This document shows positions 51,453 through 60,469 of a stretch of DNA of 64,000 nucleotides, piece by piece. Made by a program: the position numbers and the translations under genes. How positions within the stretch are numbered: position 1 is the stretch's first letter; each line of letters begins with the position of its first letter. The DNA is from Bradyrhizobium iriomotense (GTDB taxonomy: Bacteria > Pseudomonadota > Alphaproteobacteria > Rhizobiales > Xanthobacteraceae), in the NCBI RefSeq assembly GCF_018130765.1, contig NZ_JAFCJZ010000026.1:61978-125977 (forward strand), read 5' to 3'. Under the pieces are notes generated by a model that saw only the letters and a program-made list of their open reading frames with translations, did no database searches and was not told the DNA's origin.

Positions 51453-52019
51453 TCATGCCCGCCGTGCCGCGACCAGCGAACACTTGGCCTGATCGGCATT
51501 AACGTTGACGTAGCCGACCGCAATGCGGGCGAAGGTCTTGCGGCTCTTCATGCTGACGGTGTCGGGCAGCACGCGACTGCGAGCGGTGAGAGGCGTGCCG
51601 TCACGACGCACGAATGCGCAGACGATCTCAACATCCCTTACGGCATAGTCATTGTCGTTTCGCAGCGTGAACGTCACCAGCGCCTTCGAGCCGAGGCCGC
51701 CGCGACGCCAGGTCTGCGACGAAATCCTGAGGCGATCGAGCTCTGCCGTAGCGGTCACCGGAGCTTCGGCCGTCGGTGACACCGCCGCATCGCCCGGAGC
51801 AGCCGGCTCGACGGTGGCCATGTCCGACCTGACCGGCTCGGTGCTGTTGCCTTTGGAGATCGGCAGCAGCATCCAGATGCCGCAACCGACGATGATGGCC
51901 GCCAGCAGCCACAGCAGGCCACGGCCAAACGAGACGCTCGCGACCGTCACGGCCCGGGCCACTCGCTCGCCGGTCCCGGCAAAGCGTCCCAACCCGATCC
52001 GGTCAAACCTGGCGTTCAT
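51453..52019 (-). CDS. hypothetical membrane-anchored protein
   Basis: The 188-residue protein has a cytoplasmic N-terminus of about 30 residues, one transmembrane helix (about 32-51, GLLWLLAAIIVGCGIWMLLP), a Pro/Ala-rich linker and a beta-rich C-terminal domain (LVTFTLRNDNDYAVRDVEIV, KSRKTFARIAVGYVNVNADQ). The C-terminal domain resembles extracytoplasmic immunoglobulin-like or FxLYD-type domains. It is tandem to the gene at 50781 on the same strand. The function is unknown. Confidence 0.7.
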   Translation of the reverse strand: MNARFDRIGLGRFAGTGERVARAVTVASVSFGRGLLWLLAAIIVGCGIWMLLPISKGNSTEPVRSDMATVEPAAPGDAAVSPTAEAPVTATAELDRLRISSQTWRRGGLGSKALVTFTLRNDNDYAVRDVEIVCAFVRRDGTPLTARSRVLPDTVSMKSRKTFARIAVGYVNVNADQAKCSLVAARRA

Positions 52020-52198
52020 GGATGCATCACCGATGGCGGCCGAACTGCATTTGCACGACGAGCAGACCACTGCTTACCTTAATCCGGGAGAGGAACTAAG
52101 GTTCCCGCGCTTCAGGCGAGTCGGCAAGGACGGTGGCGACCACCGGCCGAGACCGCTAACATGCGCCGCAACATCGCAAGCCCCGTTGGGAGAATGAA

Positions 52199-52585
52199 AT
52201 GCCAATCGCCGTCACTTGGGATCACGTCCATCTGCGCAGCCCCGATCCGGAGGCCACGGCGGCCTGGCTGCGGGACATCCTCGGCGGCGAGATCGTGCGC
52301 GCACCGGGACGGATCGACGTGAACCTCGGCGGCGCAAAAATCTTCATCGCGCCGCTCGAAGGCGATAGCGCCGTCAACCCGCCGCCCCCTCATCCGCATC
52401 AGGGCCTCGACCATTTCGGTCTGACGGTGAAGGACATCGACACTGTGGCCGCCGAGATCAAGGCCAAGGGCGCCACCTTCACGCGCGAGCCGACGACGAT
52501 CCGGCCCGGCGTGCGCATCTGCTTCATCCGCGGCCCCGAAGGCATCTCCATCGAGCTGCTCGAGCGCGACAAGAAATACACCTGA
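52199..52585 (+). CDS. VOC-family (glyoxalase-fold) protein
   Basis: The 128-residue protein has paired beta-alpha-beta-beta-beta modules: TWDHVHLRSPDPEATAAWLR at the start and GLDHFGLTVKDIDTVAAEIK in the second module. The conserved metal-ligand-like His and Glu are in DHVHL, DHFGL and GISIELLE. It is a small dioxygenase- or lyase-like enzyme of unknown substrate. GGGAG lies upstream of the ATG. Confidence 0.9.
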   Translation: MPIAVTWDHVHLRSPDPEATAAWLRDILGGEIVRAPGRIDVNLGGAKIFIAPLEGDSAVNPPPPHPHQGLDHFGLTVKDIDTVAAEIKAKGATFTREPTTIRPGVRICFIRGPEGISIELLERDKKYT

Positions 52586-52640
52586 CGCCGCGGAAGACGC
52601 GTCTAGCAACAGCGAGACCAGGCGGAGTGCCGCCTGGCGC

Positions 52641-53027
52641 TTATGTCATGCTTCCGGGCATGAAGCAGCGGATGGTGACGCCCATATAACCGTAGATCGG
52701 CCACACCATGGTGCGCCCCACCCGGTTCGGCTCCGAGATCACCGCTTCCTCGGGCACGTCGACCCAGACGAGTTCCTGTTGCTGGCCGTCAAGCACGTAG
52801 CCTAGGCGCGGGACGCGAACACGATAGTGTCCGTCCTTGCTCTCCCAGTCGGTATCCGAGAGCGCCGAACCGTCGGCATCGGAGCAGCATGGCCCCTTGC
52901 CGCTTCGCAGGCCGTCGAACCAGGCCTTCAAGTCGGCATTGGTATTGGCGAACTGGCCGCGGTCACGGGCGTGCCCGAAGGGGGTCGCGAGCCCAATCAA
53001 GGCGATGGCGCATGCCAGCCTCGTCAC
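52641..53027 (-). CDS. small secreted hypothetical protein
   Basis: The product has about 128 residues. It starts with a probable signal peptide (VTRLACAIALIGLATPFGHA) if GTG 53027 is used. The mature domain has two adjacent cysteines near GKGPCCSDADG and a Trp-rich stretch (LVWVDVPEEAVISEPN), ending in IRCFMPGSM. No ATG start is available in the frame nearby. Related secreted proteins seem frequent in bradyrhizobia. The function is unknown. Confidence 0.65.
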   Translation of the reverse strand: MTRLACAIALIGLATPFGHARDRGQFANTNADLKAWFDGLRSGKGPCCSDADGSALSDTDWESKDGHYRVRVPRLGYVLDGQQQELVWVDVPEEAVISEPNRVGRTMVWPIYGYMGVTIRCFMPGSMT

Positions 53028-53396
53028 GCTTCGCCAGCGTGCCGCGCTGCCAATCCGCCGCCGTTCGTTTTTGCAAATCGTGGGACGCGCACTGTACAGA
53101 CGCGGCTCATCGCCGCCGGAATCGATCCAGTTGCTCACGTTCGTCTTGCTCCAGCACCCCGCGGCCAGTGCAACAATGGTTATGCATTTCGCGGGCCAAC
53201 TTGATTCGCAACGACTGGCCTCGCCCCATGATGAGACCGTCATATCGGCGTCACAGACAAGCCGGGACGAATACGGTCCGCGCGACAGAGGTACTTGCCG
53301 GCCGGCAAACTGCCGCGTTGCGCGAGGGGATGCGCTTTGGCATAAAAGCTGGACCGGTTACGCTATTGGGCGATGGCGGCCGGCCTACGGGACGTT

Positions 53397-53750
53397 ATGA
53401 AGAACGGCCTCTATTCGATCCATGTCACGCTGCTCGACGGTCGAGTCGGCAAGGGCAGCGGCGTGATCCTTTTTCGCGACGGCAAGATCCTTGGCGGCGA
53501 TGCCTACCTCTATTACACCGGCAGCTATGTGGTGAAGGACGACCGCACCTTCAAAGGCGAGGTGCTGGTGCAACGGCACACGTCGCCTCGGGGCGATGAC
53601 AATCCGCTGTTCGGCGGCCCTGCCCCGGTCGGCATTGGCGTCAGCGGGACCTACACGGACACGCGCGCGGAGATGACGGGCACGGCGCTGGTCGGCAAGG
53701 CCAGTCTGATTTTCGGCGCCACGTTGCACAAGCTTGCGGAAGCGGACTAG
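53397..53750 (+). CDS. GrlR-family protein
   Basis: The 117-residue protein matches the GrlR (type III secretion negative regulator) fold: MKNGLYSIHVTLLDGRVGKG, then GVILFRDGKILGGDAYLYYT and a long beta pattern. GrlR is a lipocalin-like small protein that in E. coli binds the activator GrlA. No type III secretion gene is present in this window, so the homologue must have another partner here. ATG 53397 is chosen; the upstream frame is not family-like. It is convergent with the PAS kinase. Confidence 0.8.
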   Translation: MKNGLYSIHVTLLDGRVGKGSGVILFRDGKILGGDAYLYYTGSYVVKDDRTFKGEVLVQRHTSPRGDDNPLFGGPAPVGIGVSGTYTDTRAEMTGTALVGKASLIFGATLHKLAEAD

Positions 53751-56438
53751 CTATTCCGCGGCCTGCTCCAGCGGCGCCGTGCGCGGCAAGATCATCTGGA
53801 TGCGCGTGCCGCCGCCCGGCTCAGAATCGAGATCGAGCCGGCCGCCGAGCCTGTTGGTGACGATGCTGTAGACGATGTGCAGGCCGAGGCCGGTGCCGCC
53901 CTGGTCACGTCTTGTCGTAAAAAACGGATCAAATGCGCGGCGTCGGACGTCGAGCGACATGCCGCAGCCATTGTCGGAGAAGAGGATCTCGACATTGTCC
54001 TTGCCGGACTCGCGCACCTGGATGTCGATCATCCCAGGCCGGCCGTCCGGGAAGGCGTGCGCGACCGAATTGAGGAACAGATTGGTCAGCACCTGCCCGT
54101 ACGGCCCGGGATAGCTGTTCATGGTCAGATCCGGCTGGCACTCGACATTGAGGGTCAGGTTGTGCTTGCGCAGGCCCGGCCGCAGGCTCATCACCACCTG
54201 CTCGGTGAGGTCGCCGAGGTCGAAGGTGCGCTGGTCCGAATAGTTGCGGTCGGCGGCGACCTGCTTGAACGACTGGATCAGCTCGGCGGCACGGTTGAGA
54301 TTGGAGACGAGCTGCGAGGACGCATCGCGGCTGGTGTTGAGGAAGTCGTTGAGCGTGGAGCGGCGAAGCTCGCCGCGTTCGACTTCGGACGAGAACATCG
54401 CGGTCTTGCGCTCCAGGGCGGAAGCGACCGTGAGACTGATGCCGACGGGATTGTTGACCTCGTGCGCGACGCCGGCGACGAGACGTCCGAGCGCAGCGAG
54501 CTTCTCCGCCTCGATCAGCGAGGCCTGGGTCTCGCGCAGATTGCGCAGCGCGGTCTCCGCCGATTCCTTGGCCTTGCGCATCTCCTGCTCGCCGCGCTTG
54601 CGCTCACCGATGTCGAGCGCCACCGTGACGATCCGCTCGATCTCGCCATCGGCATCGAGCAGCGGCAGCTTGTTGACCAGCCATTGCCGCATGTTGCCGG
54701 AGGCGTCCTTGTACTCCTCCTCGTAGAAGCCGAGCCCCTTGCGCAGCCTCAGCACGCGCTTGTCGTTCTCGTCGGTCTTGGCCGCGCCATAGCGCGACAT
54801 CAGATCCGCGGTGGTGCGGCCGAGCGCGTCGCCGGGCTCGATGCCGAAGATGCCGGCCATGTAGCGGTTCATCAGCACATAGCGCAGGTCGCGGTCCTTG
54901 ACGTTGATGACCGCGGGCACGGTGTCGATGACCTGCTGGAGCAGGCGCCGGCCTTCGGCGATGGCGTCTTCCGCCCGCTTCTGGTCGGTGATGTCGCGCA
55001 GCGTCCCCTCATAGCGGACGATGTTGCCCTGCTCGTCCCGCACGCCCGTGGCGCTGTCGGAGAGCCAGAGGATGTCGCCGCTGCGCTGGCGCACCTGGTA
55101 TTCGAACTCGCGCACGATGCCGTCGCGCGCCATCAGCCGCTGGTATTCGTCGCGCGCCTCGGGATGGACGTAGATGGTGTGGGCGATGTCGTTGATGCTG
55201 TCGATCAGGTGCTGCGGGCTGTCATAGCCCATCATACGCGCCAGTGCCGGATTGGCATTGAGGAGGTCGCCGGCCGGCGTCGTGACGTAGATGCCGTCGA
55301 CCGACCCCTCGAACAGCTTGCGATAGCTCTCTTCGGCCAGCCGCTGCTCGGTGAGCGCGCGCACCGCCGCCTCGCGCGCGGTGTCGGCCTCCTCCAGCGC
55401 GCGGCGGAACACTTCGGCCGCACGTGCGATGTCGCCGATCTCGTTGTCGAGATCGGCGGACGGGATCGAGGTGTCCTTCTGGCCCGCCGCAAGCGCGCGA
55501 ATCGAGCGCGCGATCTGGGCGAGCGGGCGCACCGTGCGCCGTACCACGAAGCCCGCCGCGAGAATGCCGATCAGCACGCCGATGGAGCCGAGCACGATGC
55601 TCTGCCAGCGCGCCTCGGTCAGCGTGCGGGCGAAATCGCGCGACAGCACGTGGCCGCGCCTTGCGCTGACCTCGCGCAGCAATTCAGTGACGCGCCCGAT
55701 CAGCCGGCCCTCGGTGCCCAGCACCTCGCGGTCGATGTCGGCGATCTGACGCTCGCGGACGGCGACCGCCATGATCGCCTCGGCATAATCGTTCACCGCC
55801 GCCTTGAGCTTGGGATCGGTGATATCCATCGCGCGCATGCCCTGCGCGGCCTGCTCGGCCGCCGACGGGTTGCGCGCGAGCAGGCCGAGCGCGATCCGGC
55901 TCTGCGCCTCGGACAGGCGGGAGGCGAGCTCGCGGTCGGCGGCGCCGGAGACCGCTGCGTCGAATTGCTCGCGCAGCGGCGGCAGGCCGGCGAGCAGCTG
56001 GGCGCGGCGGTCGATCAGCGTCGAGATCCGCTCGAGGCCATTGCGATAGGTCGCAAGCCGCTCGGTGACCCCGTCGATCATGTCCTGCTGCTCGGGCGCG
56101 AGCTCGATGCGGGTCTTTTTCAGGATGTCGCTGAGTGTCGAGGCCGCCTCGCCCACCTGCTTGAACTGGATGCCGGCGCCGGGATCGGTGACGAAATCGC
56201 GCGCGGCGAGCCGCAGCTCGTTCATGCGGCGGTCGATGTCCTCGGCGAGGTCGCCGACGCTCTGGAGCCGCTGCAACTCGGCGAAAGTCGTGTCGATGTG
56301 CCGGATCGCGATCACGCTCGCGGTCGAGGTGACGATGATCACCGCCAGCACCAGGATGAAGCTTCCGAACGTCAGTTGGCCGATGGACAGCGAAAAGATT
56401 CGCTTTTTCTCAGGGGGCGGCGTCAATTCGGCGGACAT
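53751..56438 (-). CDS. membrane PAS sensor histidine kinase
   Basis: The 895-residue protein has a first helix (about 20-45), a periplasmic four-helix-type sensor of about 235 residues, a second helix (about 283-305), HAMP (about 307-365), a coiled coil, two PAS/PAC domains (about 375-495 with PAC TLRDITDQKR, and about 500-620 with PAC ALDIGERKRG), a HisKA domain with His659 (AGVAHEVNNPVG) and HATPase_c ending in GGTGLGLHIV. No receiver domain is attached and no response regulator is adjacent. ATG 56438 is the natural start (MSAELTPPPEKKRIF). The signal is unknown. Confidence 0.92.
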   Translation of the reverse strand: MSAELTPPPEKKRIFSLSIGQLTFGSFILVLAVIIVTSTASVIAIRHIDTTFAELQRLQSVGDLAEDIDRRMNELRLAARDFVTDPGAGIQFKQVGEAASTLSDILKKTRIELAPEQQDMIDGVTERLATYRNGLERISTLIDRRAQLLAGLPPLREQFDAAVSGAADRELASRLSEAQSRIALGLLARNPSAAEQAAQGMRAMDITDPKLKAAVNDYAEAIMAVAVRERQIADIDREVLGTEGRLIGRVTELLREVSARRGHVLSRDFARTLTEARWQSIVLGSIGVLIGILAAGFVVRRTVRPLAQIARSIRALAAGQKDTSIPSADLDNEIGDIARAAEVFRRALEEADTAREAAVRALTEQRLAEESYRKLFEGSVDGIYVTTPAGDLLNANPALARMMGYDSPQHLIDSINDIAHTIYVHPEARDEYQRLMARDGIVREFEYQVRQRSGDILWLSDSATGVRDEQGNIVRYEGTLRDITDQKRAEDAIAEGRRLLQQVIDTVPAVINVKDRDLRYVLMNRYMAGIFGIEPGDALGRTTADLMSRYGAAKTDENDKRVLRLRKGLGFYEEEYKDASGNMRQWLVNKLPLLDADGEIERIVTVALDIGERKRGEQEMRKAKESAETALRNLRETQASLIEAEKLAALGRLVAGVAHEVNNPVGISLTVASALERKTAMFSSEVERGELRRSTLNDFLNTSRDASSQLVSNLNRAAELIQSFKQVAADRNYSDQRTFDLGDLTEQVVMSLRPGLRKHNLTLNVECQPDLTMNSYPGPYGQVLTNLFLNSVAHAFPDGRPGMIDIQVRESGKDNVEILFSDNGCGMSLDVRRRAFDPFFTTRRDQGGTGLGLHIVYSIVTNRLGGRLDLDSEPGGGTRIQMILPRTAPLEQAAE

Positions 56439-56562
56439 TGGTTGCGTTGAGGACCGGGCTATTGAAAGCCTAATATACGACGTATTGCGGGCCCGGGGGA
56501 ACATGCCTCCCGCCGCAGAATATCCTTAATATCGCAGGTCTCGGCCCGCCCTCCGCACCGGA

Positions 56563-57477
56563 TTATGACGTTTTGACGCTTGCCCGCCGCCCGGCCGGGA
56601 TCGTCATGGCGGCGACGCCGAGAACGACGCAGGCAAGGCCTATCCAGGCGGTCCGGCTCAAGGCTTCGCCGAGGAAGGCGACGCTGATGGCGACCCCAAT
56701 GGGGACGCGCAAATAGGCCTGCGCGGTGGTGCCGACCGAGCCCAGGGTCTGGATCAGGCGGAAGTAGATCGCAAACGCCGCGGCGGTCGAGAAGGTCGCC
56801 AGCGCGAGCAGCGCCAGCACGGAGCTGAGCGAGGGCGACAGCGTCCAGGGCTGCTCGACGAGCAGCGAGGCCGGGATCAGGACCGCCGCCCCCGCCAGCA
56901 GCGAGCCGGCCGCGGGCGCCATGGGATCGAGACCCTTGAAGCTGCGGCCGAAGATCGCGGCGCAGGCGTAGCAGATGGTGGCGGCGACGATCGCGGCTTC
57001 CGCAACGAGGCCGCTGCCGATGTCGTGGACGGCATCGACGCCGACGATCAGCAGGATGCCGGCCATGCCGGCAACCACGCCGAACAGTTTTCGCGGCGTC
57101 GTCGCCTCGTGGCGCGTGACGGCCGCGGTGAGCAGGAAGGTGAAAATCGGTCCGGCCGAGTTGAGGATGGTGGCGAGCGCGGCGTTGACATGGCGTTCGC
57201 CCCAGGCGATCAGCGTCCAGGGGATGACGCTGTTGAGCACGGCCTGGAACGCGAAGCGCTGCCAGGTCGCGACGTCCGTGGGCATCTTGATGCCGCGCGC
57301 CGACATGACGGCCAGCAGCATCAGGCCAGCGATCGCGGTGCGCGCCGCGATCAGGGTGATCGGCGGGATGGTGGCGACGCCGAGCTTGATGAAGGTGTAG
57401 GAGCCGCCCCAGAGTGTTGCGAGCGCGACCAGCAGCGCCAGCTCGACGGCGATGTTGACGTCCTGCCGGTTGTCCAT
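56563..57477 (-). CDS. DMT-family (EamA) transporter
   Basis: The 304-residue protein has ten predicted helices in two EamA repeats (ALLVALATLWGGSYTFIKLG and SVGTTAQAYLRVPIGVAISV). It is a metabolite transporter of the inner membrane, similar in type but not close in sequence to the one at 46008. The start ATG 57477 is chosen (MDNRQDVNIAVELALL). The substrate is unknown. Confidence 0.92.
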   Translation of the reverse strand: MDNRQDVNIAVELALLVALATLWGGSYTFIKLGVATIPPITLIAARTAIAGLMLLAVMSARGIKMPTDVATWQRFAFQAVLNSVIPWTLIAWGERHVNAALATILNSAGPIFTFLLTAAVTRHEATTPRKLFGVVAGMAGILLIVGVDAVHDIGSGLVAEAAIVAATICYACAAIFGRSFKGLDPMAPAAGSLLAGAAVLIPASLLVEQPWTLSPSLSSVLALLALATFSTAAAFAIYFRLIQTLGSVGTTAQAYLRVPIGVAISVAFLGEALSRTAWIGLACVVLGVAAMTIPAGRRASVKTS

Positions 57478-57556
57478 TGTGCGTCCCGTCCATTCCACGA
57501 TGGACGGAACCTAGCGCATCCGCGGTAGCCGATACTTCGCTGCATATCGAAGTGTA

Positions 57557-58351
57557 TCAGCCGACGGCGCCGACCTCGAACACCTCGCCGTCATAGCCGG
57601 CCTCGCGGGGAATGCGGAGCTGGCGACCGGTCTCGGTCTTGGTCATGACCGGCATCACCGTAACGATCGACATGCCCTTGGCATGGTCGAGCGCGGACTT
57701 CACCGTCGGCTGCTTCGCCAGCCGGATCAGATTGCGTGTGGTCGGGAACGGCAGCTTGAAGCGGCCACTGTCACCGCCCTCCACTGCCTCGCGCGCAGAG
57801 ACCCAGATCGAGTCGGTGGATTCGCGGCCGTCATGGGCGCCGAGCTGGTCGGGCGGTGCTGCCGCAAGGAAGAACCAGGTGTCGAAGCGCTTCGGCATGC
57901 CCTCCGGCGTGATCCAGTGCGCGTAAGGCACGAGCGTGTCGAGCGCGAGTTGGAGGCCGTTGTCGGCGAGGATGCTGAGGAAGCTGATCTTGTGCTCGTT
58001 CAGCGCGACGCGATGTTTGTCCGCGATCTCGCCGGCGCGCTGGGCATCAACAGGCGTGCCCGTGTCCCTGGACCGCGCCAGCAGGATGCCGCTCTCCTCG
58101 AACGTCTCGCGGATCGCGGCGATACGAAAACCGCGGTCCGCTTCGCTCAAGCCCTCGCCACCGGAATACAAGTCGGCGCGGGCGACGATCTCGTTGTCGC
58201 CGGCATCGACGCTGCCGCCGGGAAACACCAGCGCGCCCGAGTTGAACTCGATCTGATGATGGCGGACCATCATGAAGACCTCGACTTCCCTCGCGCCATC
58301 GCGCAGCAGGAGGATCGTCGACGCCGGGCGTGATGCTGATGTCTCGGCCAT
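57557..58351 (-). CDS. NUDIX-domain hydrolase
   Basis: The 264-residue protein has a NUDIX motif in the form FPGGSVD...AAIRETFEESGILLA (Nudix box consensus Gx5Ex7REUxEExGU, with a longer insertion between the parts, as in the NUDT19/RP2p type). NUDT19-like members hydrolyse CoA and acyl-CoA. That fits its place just behind the DapA-like gene and the CoA-ester genes upstream: its start lies 4 bases from the DapA-like stop. A role in CoA turnover is inferred. Confidence 0.85.
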   Translation of the reverse strand: MAETSASRPASTILLLRDGAREVEVFMMVRHHQIEFNSGALVFPGGSVDAGDNEIVARADLYSGGEGLSEADRGFRIAAIRETFEESGILLARSRDTGTPVDAQRAGEIADKHRVALNEHKISFLSILADNGLQLALDTLVPYAHWITPEGMPKRFDTWFFLAAAPPDQLGAHDGRESTDSIWVSAREAVEGGDSGRFKLPFPTTRNLIRLAKQPTVKSALDHAKGMSIVTVMPVMTKTETGRQLRIPREAGYDGEVFEVGAVG

Positions 58352-58355
58352 GCGA

Positions 58356-59309
58356 CTAACCCGCGGCGCTGGATTGCGGGCCGAGATTGGCGCGCTTGTC
58401 GAAGCGGGCAACGCGCGACAGCAGATAGTCGACCTCGGCCTTCGCCGTTGCCGTCATCGTCGCGCCGGGCTTGCGCTGCGCGCTGGAGGCGATGATGCCG
58501 CGCTTCTGCAGCACGTATTTGCGCACAGTGAGGCCGACGCCGGGCTGCTGCTCGTAGCGGATCAGCGGCAGATGTGCGTCGAACAGATCATGCGCAGCAT
58601 CGCGCTTGCCGGCCTTGGAGAGGTTCACGACGTCGATCAGGAGCTCCGGGAAGGCGTAGCCGGTCATGGCGCCGTCGGCACCGCGCTCCATCTCGAAGTC
58701 CAGGAACGTGCCGCCGTTGCCGCAGAGGATCGAGAGCGGACGCAGCGAGCCGTCCTTCTGGAAGCCGCGCAACGTCGAGATCTTCTCCAGGCCCGGCCAG
58801 TCCTCGTGCTTGAGCATCACGCAGTTCGGATTGTCCATGACGATCTTGCGGATCACGGCGGGGGTGAACACGACCTGCAAGGTGAGCGGATAGTCCTGGA
58901 GCACCCAGGGCACATCAGGGCCGATGGCTTCCGCCGCCTGCTTGAAATAGCCGACGATCTGGTCGTCGGTGCGAAGCGAGGGCGGCGGCGCGATCATGAC
59001 GCCGGCCGCGCCCGCGTCCATCGAGGCCCTCGCCAGCGAGCGCATGGTGGCAAAGCCCGGCGCGGAGACGCCGACGATCACCTGCATCTTCTTGGCGCGC
59101 TTGACGTAGCGTACGGCCACCTGCTCGGCCTCGGCGGCGTCGAGCTTGGGGGCCTCGCCGAGGATGCCCAGCACCGTGACGCCGTCGCAGCCGACCTCCT
59201 CGTAGAAATCGGTCAGGCGGTCGATCGAGCGCTCGTCGATCCGGCCGTCATCGTGGAACGGTGTCGGCGCGATTGCGAAGGTGCCCTTGGCGTCGGCAGT
59301 CAGTTTCAT
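58356..59309 (-). CDS. dihydrodipicolinate synthase-family (DapA-like) aldolase
   Basis: The 317-residue TIM barrel has the class I aldolase features: Schiff-base lysine in NCVMLKHEDWPG, tyrosine in WVLQDYPLTLQ, and the GILGEAPKL segment where DapA has GTTGE. The missing Thr-Thr pair and longer C-terminus separate it from true DapA. It probably acts as a lyase or dehydratase on a keto acid. It precedes the NUDIX gene on the same strand. Confidence 0.88.
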   Translation of the reverse strand: MKLTADAKGTFAIAPTPFHDDGRIDERSIDRLTDFYEEVGCDGVTVLGILGEAPKLDAAEAEQVAVRYVKRAKKMQVIVGVSAPGFATMRSLARASMDAGAAGVMIAPPPSLRTDDQIVGYFKQAAEAIGPDVPWVLQDYPLTLQVVFTPAVIRKIVMDNPNCVMLKHEDWPGLEKISTLRGFQKDGSLRPLSILCGNGGTFLDFEMERGADGAMTGYAFPELLIDVVNLSKAGKRDAAHDLFDAHLPLIRYEQQPGVGLTVRKYVLQKRGIIASSAQRKPGATMTATAKAEVDYLLSRVARFDKRANLGPQSSAAG

Positions 59310-59329
59310 CAGTCTCTCTCTCTTTCTCC

Positions 59330-59407
59330 GTCATTCCGGGGCGCGCGCAGCGCGAACCCGGAATCTCGAGGTTCCGGGTTCGGCTCTTCGAGCCGCCCCG
59401 GAACGAC
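59330..59407. repeat. palindromic repeat element
   Basis: Outer GTCATTCCGGGGC and GCCCCGGAACGAC arms enclose GAACCCGGAA and TTCCGGGTTC (59354-59363 and 59372-59381). It shares GAACCCGG...ATCTCGAG with the element at 42484. Confidence 0.75.
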
Positions 59408-59415
59408 AACAATGG

Positions 59416-60294
59416 CTAAAACCTCCGTGCCCCCATCTTGATCTGCTCCTCGGAGAAGAAGATCTCCTTGGCGTGATCGACGACGTCCTGGGCCTTCCAG
59501 CCCGAGTGCGGCGGTTTCCAGCCTTCCATCTCCATCATCCGCATTTCGCGCACGCCGCGGGGCCCGGACACGCCCAGCACCTTGCCGGTCTGGTCGCCCG
59601 ACAAGTCGCTGACCATGTATAGCACGGCCGGCGCGATGCCGTCCGGCCCCAGCGCCGCGCCGGGGTTCTCCTTATAGCGGGGCAGGTCTGCGGTCATGCG
59701 GGTCAGGGCCCCCGGGGCCAGCGTCCAGATCCGGATGTTGTATTTCCGCCCCTCGATCGCCAGCACATTGGACAGGCCCCAGATGCCGCCCTTGGCCGCG
59801 CCGTAATTGGTCTGCCCGAAATTGCCGATCAGGCCCGAGGTCGAGGAGGTGTTGACGATGACGCCCCCGCCATTTTCCCGCATCCAGCGAAACACCGGCA
59901 TGGTGCAACAAAAGGTACCCTTCAGATGCACCTTGATGACCTTGTCCCAGTCGGCCTCCGAGGCCTTGACGAAGGTCTGGTCGCGCAGGATGCCGGCGTT
60001 GTTGACCAGGATGTCGGCGCGGCCGAAGTGCTTGATGGCGTCGTCGAACACCGACTGGCCGCCCTCCATGGCGGAGATATCGGCGCCGTTGGCAACCGCC
60101 TTGCCGCCCTCGGCCTTGATCGCGTCCACCACAAGCTGCGCCATGGACTTGTCGGCGCCGGAGCCGTCACGGGGACCGCCGAGATCGTTGACGACGACCG
60201 AAGCCCCTTCCCGCGCGAACAGCTTCGCGTAGGCCTCACCGAGCCCCCCGCCCGCGCCGGTGATCAGCGCAACCTTGCCGTCGAGTAGTCCCAT
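59416..60294 (-). CDS. SDR, 17-beta-HSD4/MFE-2-like (3-hydroxyacyl-CoA dehydrogenase type)
   Basis: The 292-residue SDR has TGAGGGLGEAYAKLFAREGA, NDLGG after the second strand (NAD preference), NNAGILRDQTF, the active Ser in NTSSTSGLIG and the YxxxK motif in NYGAAKGG. This is the pattern of the 3-hydroxyacyl-CoA dehydrogenase module of multifunctional enzyme type 2. It is separated from the MaoC gene by a repeat, and both probably serve one beta-oxidation route. Confidence 0.9.
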   Translation of the reverse strand: MGLLDGKVALITGAGGGLGEAYAKLFAREGASVVVNDLGGPRDGSGADKSMAQLVVDAIKAEGGKAVANGADISAMEGGQSVFDDAIKHFGRADILVNNAGILRDQTFVKASEADWDKVIKVHLKGTFCCTMPVFRWMRENGGGVIVNTSSTSGLIGNFGQTNYGAAKGGIWGLSNVLAIEGRKYNIRIWTLAPGALTRMTADLPRYKENPGAALGPDGIAPAVLYMVSDLSGDQTGKVLGVSGPRGVREMRMMEMEGWKPPHSGWKAQDVVDHAKEIFFSEEQIKMGARRF

Positions 60295-60321
60295 GGTGGC
60301 TTCTCCCTGGTTGTTATTTTA

Positions 60322-60448
60322 CCTCGCCCCGCTTGCGGGGAGAGGTCGATCGCGTAGCGATCGGGTGAGGGGGTACAGGTCTCACTACCGTCACGGCTCG
60401 CGGTGAGAGCCCCTCACCCCACCCTCTCCCCGCAAGAGCGGGGCGAGG
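60322..60448. repeat. palindromic repeat element (CCTCGCCCCGCTTGCGGGGA type)
   Basis: CCTCGCCCCGCTTGCGGGGA near the left end pairs with CCCCGCAAGAGCGGGGCGAG near the right end, with inner CCCTCACCC/GGGTGAGGG arms. It fills the gap between the SDR and MaoC genes. Confidence 0.75.
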
Positions 60449-60469
60449 GAGTGAAACGCCGGTGCCCGC

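Noticed and set aside
53877..56450. 857-codon plus-strand open frame
   Set aside because: It is the complement of the PAS kinase gene, whose domains are unambiguous.
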